From Amaranthus tricolor (taxonomy: Eukaryota > Streptophyta > Magnoliopsida > Caryophyllales > Amaranthaceae): a stretch of DNA of 64,000 bases. Every line of letters starts with the position of its first letter. The stretch's first letter is position 1. The stretch covers positions 14,943,796-15,007,795 of the forward strand of contig NC_080051.1 of the NCBI RefSeq assembly GCF_026212465.1. Reading direction: 5' to 3'. The position numbers and the translations under genes were made by a program. A model generated the notes under the pieces. It had not been told where the DNA came from. It ran no database searches and saw only the letters and a list, made by a program, of their open reading frames with translations. Below are positions 1-12,385 of this stretch, piece by piece.

Positions 1-108
1 TTGAGTGACAAGGATTAGACGAAGATACTTGAGCTGAGATAATGAGTTTTGAGTTACTTAATTATATGGGATTTTAAGTTATATGTATGCTCTATACTTC
101 TGTTACAG

Positions 109-2401
109 CTGGGTTCTCCTCAAAAAGCCAAAAAGAAGGGTCATCAACTAGGCAACCAGACTCTTTCAATCCATCGGAATCCTCAAGTGGAGAAGTCTTT
201 GGCTCATTAAACTTTACTCTTCAGGATATTAATCAAGCTACCAAGAATTTTTCTCAAAATAATGTAATTGGAGATGGTGGTTTTGGGACAGTTTACAAGG
301 GGCAGCTGAAGGATGGAAACCTCGTTGCAATAAAACGTGCAAAGAAGGTAAAATATATGATTGGTTAATGATTGGCTTTTAAATAAACAACTCGTAAACA
401 ATCATGCTAGAGCATATTTCCAGTTCAGATTGACTTGATATTTGGCAGGAATTGTATGACAAGCGAACTGCACAAGAATTCAAGAGTGAAGTCTTGGCCT
501 ACTCGAAAATTGAACATCTAAATCTGGTGAAGTTCTATGGGTATCTGGAGCACCTGGATGAAAAGATTATTGTTGTTGAGTATGTTGGAAATGGAACACT
601 TTTCGACCATTTACATGGTATGTTAATTTCTGCAAGTTCTTAAAAAGGTTTTAATAATGCCTTTTCTCACGTGGTTGAACATGGAATTATATGATACTGA
701 TTATTACCAAACGGTAGTACAATTTGCAAAGCATATTGGCCTTTCAAAAATAAAGAAGCTAAGTAAATGGAATATGCTTCATCCTCATGAATAGTTGTAC
801 TGCAAGAGGACTTACGATTAATTATAAAACCTTCACTATAAATAAAAGTTGAATTTTATTTTACTGTAATTCAGGTAATCAGGGACGGGTTCTTGAGCTT
901 GCTGAAAGACTGGATATTTCTGTTGATGTAGCGCATGCAATCACGTATCTACATACCTATAATGGCGAGTAACTAAGTATTTCGTGAATTTGATTTGGTC
1001 CATTTAGGAGAAAATTTAGTCCTGCATCCAGCATTTGGCTTTCCAATTCACCGTCCATAAAGGTGAAATGCTGTAAGTAGAAAAAACTCAAAAAGGTAAG
1101 ATAACTTGAGTGAGGAAAATTGGTTGACATGATGGAGAGGGAGCCGATTGATATAGGAGGAAATGGGAACTTCAAATTGGAACACCCCCTAAAACGAGTA
1201 TAGGAACTTAAATATTGCTTGACAGAGTACTTATTACCAACATGTTCTATTTGATTTTGATTTGGAATCAAGTCTTGGAAGCTTTTTAGTGTCCAAGCTG
1301 TGAGTGGGCAACTAGACACTGCTTTCAATTGAACATTTATAATGGGGTCAGTTCTTTGGTTTCGTATAATAGTGACTATTTTAAAATGACTCATTAAATC
1401 ACGAGCACTTTTTATTTATATGCACTTGCCAATGATATTTGTCATTAAGGGTCAATTGCAAACAACCTCTTTGATATCACTAACAAAGGTTGGTCATATA
1501 CAATCTAAAGTACTTACGAAATCGCTTTTGTATTATTATTTATTTATCGTTATAGTGAACTAATAAATGATTGAATGAATCCTTGATCTTTACTTTTCTC
1601 CTGCAATCGACAGATCCTCCAATTATTCACAGAGACATAAAAGCATCAAACATCCTCATCACAGAGAAACTTCGAGCCAAAGTTGCAGATTTTGGCCTTG
1701 CTCGATTTGTACCAGAAGTTCCTGATGTGACCCACATTTCTACACAGATCAAAGGGACAGCTGGATATTTGGATCCTGAGTATATGAAGTCCTACCAGTT
1801 AACAGAAAAGAGTGATGTCTACTCTTTTGGAATATTGCTTGTGGAGCTGATGACTGGAAGACATCCAATTGAACCATGTAAAGGGGTCAAAGAGAGAGTT
1901 ACTATTAGATGGGTACGTATCTTGAATATCACTTCTGACATAATTTATAATGTTTTTGCTTCATACAAGTTGAGCTGTTTATAACCGATACACATTGATA
2001 TTATGATGTGAATCTGTGAAGGAGATGTATTCCAAAAAAAAGGTAACTTGAAAAGAAGATAAAGATGGTCTCTGAATATGCAGGCTATGAACAAGCTAAG
2101 AGAAGGTATGCCAGTCCTGGCAATGGATCCTAGGCTGAACAGAAGTCCTTCATCCATCAAGGTAGTCAAGAACATTCTGGAACTTGCCCAAAAATGCACT
2201 GGGCCTGTTCGGCAATCTAGACCATCCATGAAGGATTCTGTTGAAGTGTTGTGGGCTATTCGGAAGGAACTCAAAGAGGGAAATCAGTTGAATTACTGTG
2301 CCTCTCATAGATCAGTTGATTTACTCGAAAAAGAAGCAAGAAAGGTAAGGCAAGAATCATTGGGGATTGAAGGAGAGACCTACTCTTTAATGTCTGCGTA
2401 A
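109..2401 (+). CDS. CRCK: Calmodulin-binding receptor-like cytoplasmic kinase, 5' partial
   Basis: Ser/Thr kinase of the plant CRCK (receptor-like cytoplasmic kinase) family, which is linked to calcium/calmodulin and immune or stress signalling. Proposed exons: 109-347, 449-617, 875-964, 1614-1912, 2084-2401, giving about 370 visible residues in one frame. The first exon opens after an acceptor (TTACAG) with one codon base missing, so upstream exons lie outside the window. Seen: glycine loop [15 protein letters not shown] lysine, catalytic [13 protein letters not shown] magnesium loop, [10 protein letters not shown] activation segment, [12 protein letters not shown], and a serine-rich juxtakinase stretch before [13 protein letters not shown]. 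No transmembrane segment is visible in this part, which agrees with a cytoplasmic kinase. The intron after TYLHTYN has a GC donor (965-966), because only that site keeps the frame into DPPIIHRD. All catalytic residues are intact. The exact paralogue number is not assigned; CRCK membership is inferred from the kinase sequence and not from a visible calmodulin-binding helix. Confidence 0.9.
1370..1505 (+). repeat. Repeat shared with SKI2 intron, SINE-like
   Basis: This stretch of the kinase intron matches about 57880-58020 in the helicase intron: a 'tgactcattaaatca' start, then 'aagggtcaat', 'cactaacaaaggttg' and a 'tatac' tail. The 58 kb copy continues into a pyrimidine-rich segment typical of plant SINE 3' parts. 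I see no ends or target-site duplication here, so this is a fragment of a dispersed repeat, probably a SINE or a MITE. Confidence 0.45.
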
Positions 2402-3215
2402 TCAAATCGAGATAGGTGTCTGGTATCTATCATGACTTGATCATCTGTAAATTTTGAGCTCTCATCATTTTAGTATAGTCGTTTTCTAATCGGTATTACT
2501 GCTTGCAGAAGGTTATACTTATGTTCAAGCAGCGAAGAAATTTACTTGATGTATAGATGTTAAGGTAACTGATTGGAATTGTCATTTAATGGTAACATCC
2601 AATTTTTGTCAAAAAGAATGTAGAAATTTTAATAGGTTCTCCCTCTGTCCTTTTATGTTAGTCTCAATTACTTATAAAAGTTCCCAAATAAACTAAAGGG
2701 ATGTAGGTAATATGTATTGTGCATTTGTGCTCATTTTCAGGGTACTCTGGCACCCATTTTCACCAAAAAAAATATATTTCCATCCTCTATTTGCGACCTG
2801 CGACCTGTGGTGGATATAGGTTGTGTTCGGTGTAGTATTTGAAGTAGTGTTAGAGTTTTATTTTGGTTAAAACGCTAATTGATAAAAAAATAGTAGTATT
2901 CGGCAAAAAAGCATTTCGAATAGCGTTTAGCGACTTTATAGTTGTTTATAAAACGTAACGTTTGATGTGGTAGTAGAATATGAAGTAGTGTTTATGAAAT
3001 AAAGACGCATGACTTAAGAATCCATAATTTACTCAACAACAAACAAAAATGGATATTCCTAAGTAAAGATTCTTTGGTTTTTGAGAGAAAAAAGCGATAT
3101 CTCTTTCTTAATTTGTGGGCACCTTTCATTTGCAGAAACTATTGTAAGAAAGTATTTTCTTGAGATGCAACTCACTCACAAGTGGCCCAATAGATATTTT
3201 TAAAAAATTTACATG
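2402..3215. other. Intergenic, kinase 3' flank
   Basis: The kinase 3' UTR probably occupies the first few hundred bases. At about 2640 there is a 'ctccctctgtcc' motif that looks like one Stowaway-type MITE end without a visible partner. From about 2820 the sequence is AT-rich with no coding potential that I could recognise. Confidence 0.4.
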
Positions 3216-3443
3216 TGCGTTTATAATGTGTGAAGTCGGTGATTATGGTGTTTAATTATAGCATGTGAAGTATGTATTTATGGTATGTGAATAGGTGTTA
3301 GAGATTTGGTGAAGTAGGTGTTTATAGTATGTCAAAAAGGTGTTTATCTTTTTTCGTAAATACCTAATTCACATATCATAAATACCTATTTCACATATTA
3401 TAAATACCTACTTTACATTCCATAAATACCTACGTCACATACT
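3216..3443. repeat. Head-to-head minisatellite around a 22-24 bp unit
   Basis: Units resembling TATGTGAAGTAGGTGTTTAT recur on the + strand from about 3216 to 3345. From about 3355 to 3443 the same unit appears in inverted orientation (AAATACCTAnTTCACATA) four times. Copies resume on the + strand at about 8440-8550, beyond the hAT insertion at 3452-8417. The array was therefore one block before that insertion split it. Confidence 0.75.
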
Positions 3444-3451
3444 ATCAAGTC

Positions 3452-6400
3452 TAGAGGTGTTCATTCGGTTGATCGGGTCGGTTTCGAACGGTTGTCATTC
3501 GGTTCGGTTATTTTTTGACTGTGCGTTACGACGGGTCACACTCGGGTCGAGTGAAACAGTCGTATTATTAGGAGATTTCATTAGTTGTTTTTAGCGCCTA
3601 ATTATTCTTATATTTGTTCGTTACTAATTATAATTTAATTAGTGATGGTAGTAATTTGAAATATCTCTACAATGATTAGAAACTTGTTAATTCGTAACGT
3701 GATTATGAATCGTAACAAGTAACGTAAACTTTGGAGGTAAAACTTAAAGTTGAGCAACCACCCATAACAGTTTGAAAAAATTTTAATTATTACCCAAGCA
3801 TATTATGTAACCATGATGGGAGTAAATTAAATATTTCACACATTTACAAGTGATTTTTAAACTTGAAGTACAAGTTACATAACTTGTTACATGTACAACA
3901 ATTTTTACCCATATCTTAAACTATCTTAGATAAACCTTTTCTACACTATAATAGATCAAATGATGGACAAAAATCACCAAAAAACAACCCCAACCAGCCA
4001 TGCTAAAGCTGTCATACTCCCCCTTATAGCCCTTTGTATACTTACATACACAAGCTAAAAACTCTACAAGAACCCCTTTTGTTCTACCCAAAGCTTGTGC
4101 ATCATTACAAGCATGCAAGAGGCAAATATTTGAAGCAAAAACACTCTATTTTCTGAATAATTATTCAGCCATAAACCCCAACACATTGCTCCCAAGTTCA
4201 TCCATGAACAAACACTAGAAACCTTCAAACTTTCAATAACTAAAACACTTTCTTTTCTCATCAAATATTCTTCAAAAACCCATTTAAAACTTCTGAAAAT
4301 TTATGTTTATAAACTCAAATCTCCCACAAAAATAATCTTCATCTTAAGAGCTTTCCATAGACACCAAACTTGAAGAAATCCACCAAGTATAGAGTAAGTT
4401 ATGTTCATTTCTTTATTCCACTAGTTTTTGTTAAAACTTGTTCATGTAAAACATTTTTTTTTCATGAATCTTTCTATAAACTAAGATCATTATAAAATGA
4501 GTATTTTATCTCTAAACTAAGAAAATCATCACTTATAAATCTATAAAAATCGGCCATAATAGAAAGTAAGAAGATGTATTTCCACAAACATATATTTGTT
4601 ACTTAAAGGATTCAAATAAAATTATGGGACTTTACTAAGTATGTTGCTCAACATAATAAGTATACTCCAAATATATTAAAATCATCACAAGTATTAGTCT
4701 AACAACTCTTACTAGGAAAAGTTAAGTGCATGTTAGAAATCCAAAATTATTATTGATTTTTGGATGAATGCAATATGTTTAGTTGAAGATTTGGAGTTGA
4801 GACTTGAAGGGTAAGGACCCGAAGTTAGAATCGCTTCTAAGAACGTGTAGGAGCTTATGGAATAATTATATAGGCTTGGAGTCGAGGTATGTCACATGGG
4901 GTGATTTTTAAAAGATTTAAGAACAAGTTGGGAAAGTTTGTGTATAAACTTGTTTTTTTTTACAAAAAAAAAATAAAATTCCCAAAGAGAAGTTCTTAAA
5001 TCTTGAAAAATGATGTGAAAATGATAAATTTGAGTATGAAATAATTTATTACATGTATTATTATTGTGGGCATTATGCATGTTGATTTTATAAATTATTA
5101 TATGTTTAACGGCATGTTTAACACTACTTTGTGAAAGTTATTGTGATGGAAATGATTATATGAATTTGAAAATATTTGAAATTAATTTTAAAAGAAATTT
5201 CCAATAGCTATATGTTAAGAAAATTTCTTGGATACTTTTTTGTTGAGATTATTCGTTAAATTGATATTTTAATGGATTTTAAGGTGTTAAATACTCTTAT
5301 TATAAAACATGGTATTAGATGAACTCTTCATCATCAAAAATAATTAATAAAAAAATTTTATAATGTCTCCAACAAGATTTGGCCAGAATATATTTAGTTT
5401 GGAATTTTTTATTATTTTTGAATAATCCTTAAATTGTTTAACGGTACATTGTAAAATGGTAAAATATAAAATAATTACCAAACGAAGACATATGGACTCA
5501 AAATTTTTGTCACATACTCATATGGACAGTAGGTAAAATTGGTAAAAGTTTGGGAAGGTTTCGTTGACATTTAAGAACCTTAATAATTTTTACGCTGTTA
5601 TTAATAATCGGTAAGTTGAAAAACGGTAAAATATAAAATAAATACTAAATGACTTCTTTTGGACATGAAAATTTTATGAGACACTTATATAAACAGTAGA
5701 TACATGTTCAAAAACTTATATGGATTTTCGTGACCATATATGGACTTAAACAAATTTTATTCGGTTTATCGGTAAAATAACGATATTAATTATTAAAAAT
5801 ACCCCACATGATTTTTAATGGTTATTTAAAATTTTATATCCCTTAAAATAGCTTCTGGAATATCATATAATTTTTATGATATTTTATTCGCCCTCAAATA
5901 ATTTTAAACCTATTTTATTCTATTTATCAATAAAATGTCTATACAAAATAATAAAACATCATACATGATTTTTATAAGTTCAAATGGCCTAATAAATATG
6001 TTATATGACTTCTGGAACTTTGGTATAATTTTACAAAATAAATTATTAATTATTTACTAATTTATCAAATTAATAGAAAATGTTTATTTATTAAAAAGTG
6101 TAATTGGTTAATTAAATTTGGGTAAAAATAGACCTATATAAAAAAATTTATAATTATATTAATAACCTACTGCCTCATAGTATAAATTAAGTTTAAATTA
6201 GATGGTTTATAAATTTTACGGATTTAAGACGCCATTTAAATAACGGTAAATACCCAAATTGTCGAAAATAGTTGTAAGATCGTTATAAATTCGCATAACC
6301 AATTATAATCTGATGGGACAACCTTAAATTCATTTTAAATAAGGTATTATAATGACTTGATTAATTTGGGCCTTGTTGGAGAATTAATATGTACTTTGTA

Positions 6401-8417
6401 AATCAATTATCGATTTTATAGACTTTATGAATCATATTCTAGTTGTTTTGAATGAATTTAAAAACCCTTTTAAATTATATTTACTTTAAGAAGGATTGAA
6501 ACGAAACATTTTAGTGATTTCCTTAAAAAAAATCGTATTGAACTTTAATCACTTTTTGTTACAATGCATTTCCATACATGCTAGTGATGCCCCAATATAA
6601 TACAAAGGTTATGTTTATTGATATGATTATGCTAAGCATGTTTTACCCATGTGGAAAATATTATGATTTGATTTTTGCTAAGTCGCAAATAAAGTATGTT
6701 TTGCTATGTGCAAATAAAAGATGTTTATCATATGGAAAAAGTTAATATTTTTGACTTTCAAATGCTATTAAAATTACAAGATATATATTATGTGAACGAA
6801 AAAAATGTTTTAGCCTAAATGGCGGGTACATATGCCACAGCAAATGTTGTGTGCATGATTAAACGACTCAGCAATGCTGAGCACGTATTCTTCACAATAC
6901 CATTGTGTTACACTTGCCGGACATGTCGCGGACGGTTGACCGACTACCAAACGAGTCACAGGATGACTCACAGAGTACCTATGTAAACTTATGATATGAG
7001 TTTGAAATTGATTTGGATCTATTGAGATCTTATGATTTATGATGAAAAATGAGAATTTGAAATGACTATAGAGCCATTGAACTGGATTTGAATCATAATA
7101 TGATTTATCAAATGAAAAAGCATATTTCAAAATGAATTTACTCAGCCTTTTTGCTGATACTATGCTTTGTATGTTTTTTCCAATGGTTTTGTTTTTAGAG
7201 TAAACCCCTATGACACCTCGACGGAGAATGGATATGCGAGCGGAAGATGAACCCGAGTTGGAGTATGACTCCCCTTTTGTTTAGATCTCTTTATTGTATT
7301 TGAGAGACTATTAGTTTAGATTTAGACTAATTTAAGGATGTAATTTGAACTTTGGACTTATTTCGATTTGGTCGTAATTTTCCTATATTTTGGACAGTTA
7401 AGACTACCGTTATATTGCTTGGTTTATTCAAGTATTATACTTGGATATTGGTTTGACCTTTAAGTAACCCCTTAATTGTGTTGGCAAAAGTAAGCTTCCG
7501 CTTGATTAATCTAAATTTCAGTTATTATTTGCCTTCATAATTCGAGGCGGTTACATCGAGTCGGTTAGTCACGGTTCGGTTGGAGATCGGTTATTCAAGC
7601 TATCGTGTTAGCATCGGTTCGGTGTCGGTTGAAGTTCGTGTCGAGTGTCAATCGGTCTCGGGTTGTCATCGGTTACTAAATGGTTCGGTTTTGTCGGATA
7701 CAAATCAGGTTCGGGTTTTTTATTTAAAAAAAAAGAATTCGGCTACGTATTACTAATTACTATCGATCGAATCAATATTAGATTAAGTTGTTAGTCATTT
7801 TTTAATTGACGATAAGATTACCTTTACTTAAAGCAAAATAGTTAAAATGCAAATCAATTAGTAATCATTATTACTTTGTTACTTTTACTTGTTTGACCGA
7901 AAATTAAAATTATAAAGTTCTATAAATTTTTCATCTAATTCGATTAAAAGTAGTTAAATAAACATTGACCATTGATTATTAACTCTAAATATATGAAACC
8001 ATGTATTTGTAAAATTTAATTTATTAAAATATCTAACACTTTATTAGATTAACTAATAAGATGATTGAATATGAGTCTATCATACTTCTATGTTAAAAAT
8101 TGGTTCAGGTCTACAACAGTTCGATATAAAATTCGTTCGGGTTAAGTCGGTTTTAGCCGGATCAAATTCGATTTTGAGCATGATTCGGGTCGGATATGAC
8201 TCAGGTCGGTCATTAATAGGTTCGAGTAATCTCGGTTAACGTTTATGTGTCGGTTATAAAAATCGGTTACAGCTCGGGTTCAACTTTCCTATTTTCGGTT
8301 GTCAACCGGTTCGGGTACTGTCGGTTCGATAAACCTAAAAAAGGAACACATTTTTGGGTCGGTTTACTTTCGGTTTCGGTTCGGGTTTTCGAGTCGGGTC
8401 ACTTTCGAACAGCTCTA
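3452..8417. mobile_element. hAT-superfamily element with 8-bp TSD (non-autonomous)
   Basis: The ends are TAGAGGTGTTC at 3452 and GAACAGCTCTA ending at 8417, an 11-bp terminal inverted repeat with one mismatch. They are flanked by identical 8-bp duplications ATCAAGTC at 3444-3451 and 8418-8425. Subterminal DNA at both ends is crowded with short CGGTT/CGGGT repeats, as in many plant hAT elements. No transposase reading frame is present. Removing the nested insertion at 3552-7555 leaves an element of about 1 kb. A related truncated copy of its right half is at 24597-25271. Confidence 0.9.
3552..7555. mobile_element. 4.0 kb solo-LTR-like insertion nested in the hAT
   Basis: The segment begins TGAAACAG and ends GGTTACA. 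It is flanked by the 5-bp direct repeat TCGAG (3547-3551 and 7556-7560), and the hAT subterminal repeats resume immediately outside it. TG...CA ends plus a 5-bp duplication are the hallmarks of an LTR-retrotransposon insertion. There is no gag-pol, so this is read as a solo LTR. Its right third (about 6810-7555) resembles the U5 side of large Tekay/Del-type Ty3/gypsy LTRs; that family call is by general resemblance. The interior is AT-rich and non-coding. Confidence 0.75.
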
Positions 8418-8427
8418 ATCAAGTCTA

Positions 8428-9790
8428 TGTTTTCAGTAATTCTAATAGGTATTCATGGTACATATAGTAGATGTTTATTGTATGTAACTAGGCGTTTATA
8501 GCATGTGAAGTATGTGTTTATGGTTTGTAAAGTAGGTGTTTTTGGTATGTCAAGTAAGAGTTTAACTTTTTTGGTGTTTTTTAGTTTTCTTATTTTAAAT
8601 TATTGTGCCGACCCAAATAAATGGTCTTTCAAACAGACCGTCTCTCTCAACAATTTGTGTTCATTTGACTTGCAATTGCTTTTGCTTTTTAATTCAGATG
8701 CTCCTTTTTATTACTTTTATAGTGTATGTTAAAATAGTTTCTACGTGTTATGTTATTTGCATGATCATTTAATATTCAGCAATAAACTGATGTTTTAATT
8801 GGTAGTTCAATCATTAACAAATCTATGTACTTCTATTCTAACTTTTGTTTTAAATTTATTGAAAATAACAAATTTTTTTATGATAATCACTTTTGTCGAA
8901 CAGTAATACTACCCACAACTATCTAAACATCTACTACCATTTATAGCAACCCAAATTGCTAGTAGCTACTTTGCACCAAAAAGACCCACAAACTCAAATA
9001 TAAATTGTCCAATAGCCCACAAGGTCGATAGTATTTCCACTCCACCATTCATATGGATTCTTATAGTAAAATTCTTTTAAAATTTTTGAATAAGATATTC
9101 CTTTTTCTTTAAAAAAATTCAAAGAAAAACTTTGTGGCTAATAATTTTTCAAATAAGCTTCTCATGGTCCGTGGTTAGGCTAGTTTGATATTACTAATAG
9201 CGAACAAAGGAATAGATTGGTCAAAAAAGTCTGTCAAGTCTTTATTCGCTGTTAGTAACAACAAATAAAAAGGAGTTGGATAGACAAGTTAGATGTAATA
9301 ACAAATAAAGGTTGTTGACTTTTTTGTACCAACTCCCTTTGTTCTCTAGAGACTTAAGTCCTTTAAGTGATGATAATCAAAACTCATATTAAAATTAAAT
9401 CACCAAATTAAGTAATTACATTTAGTTGATTGATTTGTTCAAAATCATATTAAGTATAAATTCTTTTGAATTGTGTTAAAATATGTTTAGTCTAATAATA
9501 TCTCACGTTTAAATTAGTCTTATGTTTTATAAGTTAAATAAAATTAGACTAAGTAATACTTATATTTATGAACACCGTTTTGTTTGTTGAAATTAGAATA
9601 AGTAACTTACTTAGTAACAAGAATAGTTTTGTTTAAAAATAGCCCTTTCTAAATATATGGAACCGTCTTTCGATAATTATGTATGAGTTGTGAATAGTAC
9701 CTACAATATAGGAAAGGTTAGTTTAAGGCGCTTCTATAATTTTGGGATAAGATATATTAGTCTAAAAACGGTTTGGAGAGAAATATGAAC
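8428..9790. other. Intergenic repeat debris
   Basis: The minisatellite array continues to about 8560. A 'gaccgtctctctc' motif near 8637 is a fragment of a dispersed repeat also seen near 23690 and 25290. The rest, to about 9790, is AT-rich with no gene and no element ends that I could define. Confidence 0.5.
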
Positions 9791-9799
9791 ACACTTGAT

Positions 9800-10520
9800 T
9801 ATTGTTGAGTCTAGTATTAACTTGACAGGTTTTTCTAAGTATTGAAAAAGGTAAAAATTAGCATTTGGTCAATAAGTCAAGTGGAGTGTATAACTAACTT
9901 GCAGTCCAAGGCTTTGAAAGTCAAGTGCAACATAACCAGAATTGAGATAAATAAGGAGATGAAGCTTTATGTTCTCGACGGCTAGTGAGAAAGCGTGACT
10001 TATAAAGTGAAGCTTCATTCAAGAATTGAAGAACATACAATACACAGCACAACACCTACTAGCTATCTATTCTCTTTGATTCTTAAAGTCTAAAAGAGTT
10101 GTAAATCTAGTTCTTTATAATTTGTCTAACTCTAACAATTGTAATAAAATTTAGAGTTCAGGAGAGTTAGATTAGTAATTTCTTTTTACGTCTTAAAGTC
10201 TTAGATTACTTTTCGAAGTATTCGTTTGCTTTCTCATTTGTGAGATTGGGTTTAGATCTTTTATTAAAGGAAACTTGTAGATTGTTCTTCAAAGTGATAG
10301 AGAGATCTTCTTAGTGGTCTAGGGTTCATTAATAAAAGGGTTGAATTATAAGGGTTGGAAAGGAACCCATAGGTAGGGAGTAGGCTATAACTGAACCACG
10401 TTAATAAATCTCTTGTTTTATCTAAGTTTATTTTCACACTTAATTTTTAGATTTGTTATTCGGTCTAGAACAGTTTTCAGAATACTGTTTGAAAAGTCTC
10501 ACAAGCTCTTGAGCTAACAG
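9800..10520 (+). mobile_element. Ty1/copia-type LTR relic
   Basis: The stretch contains the phrase 'gaaccacgttaataaatctc' near 10393, preceded by a 'gtagggagtaggc' block and a U-rich leader. This arrangement is characteristic of the R-U5 part of several plant copia LTRs. A candidate start TGTTGAGTC lies near 9803, but I found no matching duplication, so the boundaries are approximate. No internal coding region follows. Confidence 0.45.
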
Positions 10521-10529
10521 TCAAAGGAA

Positions 10530-11044
10530 AAATTTTGAATGTGCAAAATTAGACCAGACCAGCGGTTCGGACCGGAACCGGAACCGGTTGAGATCGGACC
10601 TAAATCGAACAGGACCGGTTGCATCTGGTCCAGGCTTCGGGTCTTACTTATTCATCATTCTAGGTTTCCGGTCCGGTTTAAATCCGAAAAAATCCGAGTT
10701 AGACCGGATGAGACCGGATGTACATAATAGTAATTTTGTAGAGGAATAATATTTACAATCTTTATGCATATACTTATTTAAAGGGCTTTTTTTTTAATTC
10801 AAATATTTTAATTTTATAATAATTAATTTGCTAAATTATTTTAAAATCTTCCATTTTTTAATTTATTTTTACTATCAAAAATTATTACCGGTCTAAACCT
10901 GGACCGGGAGGAATCCGGGTTAGACTGGGATCGGACCGGATGGAATCGGTCTGGTCTCCGGTCTTAGCATATTCGAAATTTCAGTCTTTTGGTCCAAGCG
11001 GTTCCGGCCGGTCCGGTCCGGGTTTGAACTGGTGAACACTCCTA
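10530..11044. mobile_element. hAT-like element rich in ACCGG subterminal repeats
   Basis: Dense CCGGT/ACCGG repeats occupy 10550-10720 and 10890-11030 around an AT-rich core. The right end, read inward on the minus strand, is TAGGAGTGTTCACCAGTTC, a typical hAT terminus. The left end is degenerate and I could not find an 8-bp duplication, so the left boundary is uncertain. No transposase is encoded. Confidence 0.6.
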
Positions 11045-11068
11045 ATTGCTACTCCATCTAAAACACCA

Positions 11069-11382
11069 TTAACATTATGTTTGGATAGCAACTTTGGAGA
11101 GAAAAGAAAGGAAGAAAAGGGAAGGGAGGGAAGGGAAAGAAAGCGAAGAAATTTTTGTTTGTTTAGGAGGGAAGGGAAGGAAAATTAAGACAGATAAGAA
11201 TTTTTCCCTTCAAATCTTTATGACTTTGAGAATGTTAAACCTTAGCAAAAAATATCCATCCAATCCCTCTAAATCTCTTCTCTTCAACTCTTTTTCCTCT
11301 TATTTTATTATTCCAAATAAAGGATTTTTTATCCCTCCTCTTTCTTTTCCTCTATTTCCTTCAATCCAAATACACTCTAAAC
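11069..11382. mobile_element. Purine/pyrimidine foldback MITE
   Basis: A GA-rich arm (11092-11180) is mirrored by a CT-rich arm (11325-11370). The outer ends pair as 'tatgtttggat' near 11077 and 'atccaaatacactct' ending near 11378. Its open reading frame is only low-complexity purine sequence. The target-site duplication was not settled; a TTA/TAA type is possible, which would suggest the PIF/Harbinger superfamily. Confidence 0.55.
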
Positions 11383-11650
11383 AACTGTAATGTTTCTTCA
11401 TTGAATTACATGCCACAACTTTGCGCAGTAACTTTCACTTCATTATCCACATTTGATATAAGCTAAGGTACTTATTTATTGATTAAGTACTTTGTTTCTT
11501 GATTTTTTTTTTGTTATGGTTTATGAGTTAGGGTTTGTTTTTGTTTTTGGATTTATTATTTTTTTTAATTTTAATCATGATTTTTGGTAGTGTGAAGTAT
11601 AGTATGTGAATTTTAACAAGAGTTAAGTTGTTTTTTACTTTTAATCTAAT

Positions 11651-12375
11651 AGCTGGTCTTGGACGAGACCGTCTCAATATGAGACGGATAGCCCAATTAT
11701 AATTTATCTCAATATGTGTTTAGTACTTGATCTATTTAAGGTCATAATTGATACATTTAAGGTTAAAATTGAATTTTTTTATAAGTTATAACTGATCAGA
11801 AATAATCACTTTCAGGTCTGAATTGATCATTTAGATCAAATTTTTAGTAACAAAGAAGCCTTGAACTCTTGGTTATTTCGAAGAGCATTCATTGAACCAA
11901 AGAGCAATATCATTATTACTAATCGGTGATTAAAGAGTACAAGTACTCATATGTTCCATTAAAACCATCACGTATGCATTGAATAAAGAGTACTTGTATT
12001 GTGCAATGTTTTAACACTATTATTGATATTTCTATTGACCATTTGTTTGTTGTTTGAAATTTATCTATAGAATGATAGAATAATACTATTTTATTAAATT
12101 TTGTTCTGAAATTGTGAAAACAGAATCATATTTAGGTGGAAATTGATCAATTTAACGTCAAAATTGATCACTTACAGATCCAAATTGAAATTTTTTATTT
12201 TAATTGATCTATTTAAGTTTAACTTTATGTTGAAATTGATACCTTTAAGGTCAAAATTGATAAATGCCTAGAAAATAGAAAAAACCAGGGAAAGCGTGTG
12301 ATGCTGTTACGCGCGCGAATTGGGCCGCCCAAATTGACGGTCTCATAATGTGACTGTCTCGTCCAAGTTTTTATG
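11651..12375. mobile_element. Mutator-like non-autonomous element, copy A
   Basis: The 725-bp segment is flanked by TTAATCTAAT at 11641-11650 and 12376-12385, compatible with a 9-bp Mutator-type duplication plus one chance match. Near each end is CTTGGACGAGAC in inverted orientation, followed by a short hairpin (GAGACCGTCTC...GAGACGG). The interior repeats 'aaaattgat' phrases and is non-coding. A diverged second copy, starting with the same AGCTG, occupies 18014-23661. Confidence 0.75.
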
Positions 12376-12385
12376 TTAATCTAAT

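Noticed and set aside
10539..10727. 62-codon frame rich in Arg/Pro
   Set aside because: Encoded by ACCGG subterminal repeats of a hAT-like element; similar frames at 14349 and 15241 have the same cause.
11094..11390. 98-codon Lys/Glu/Arg-rich frame
   Set aside because: Low-complexity purine arm of a foldback MITE.
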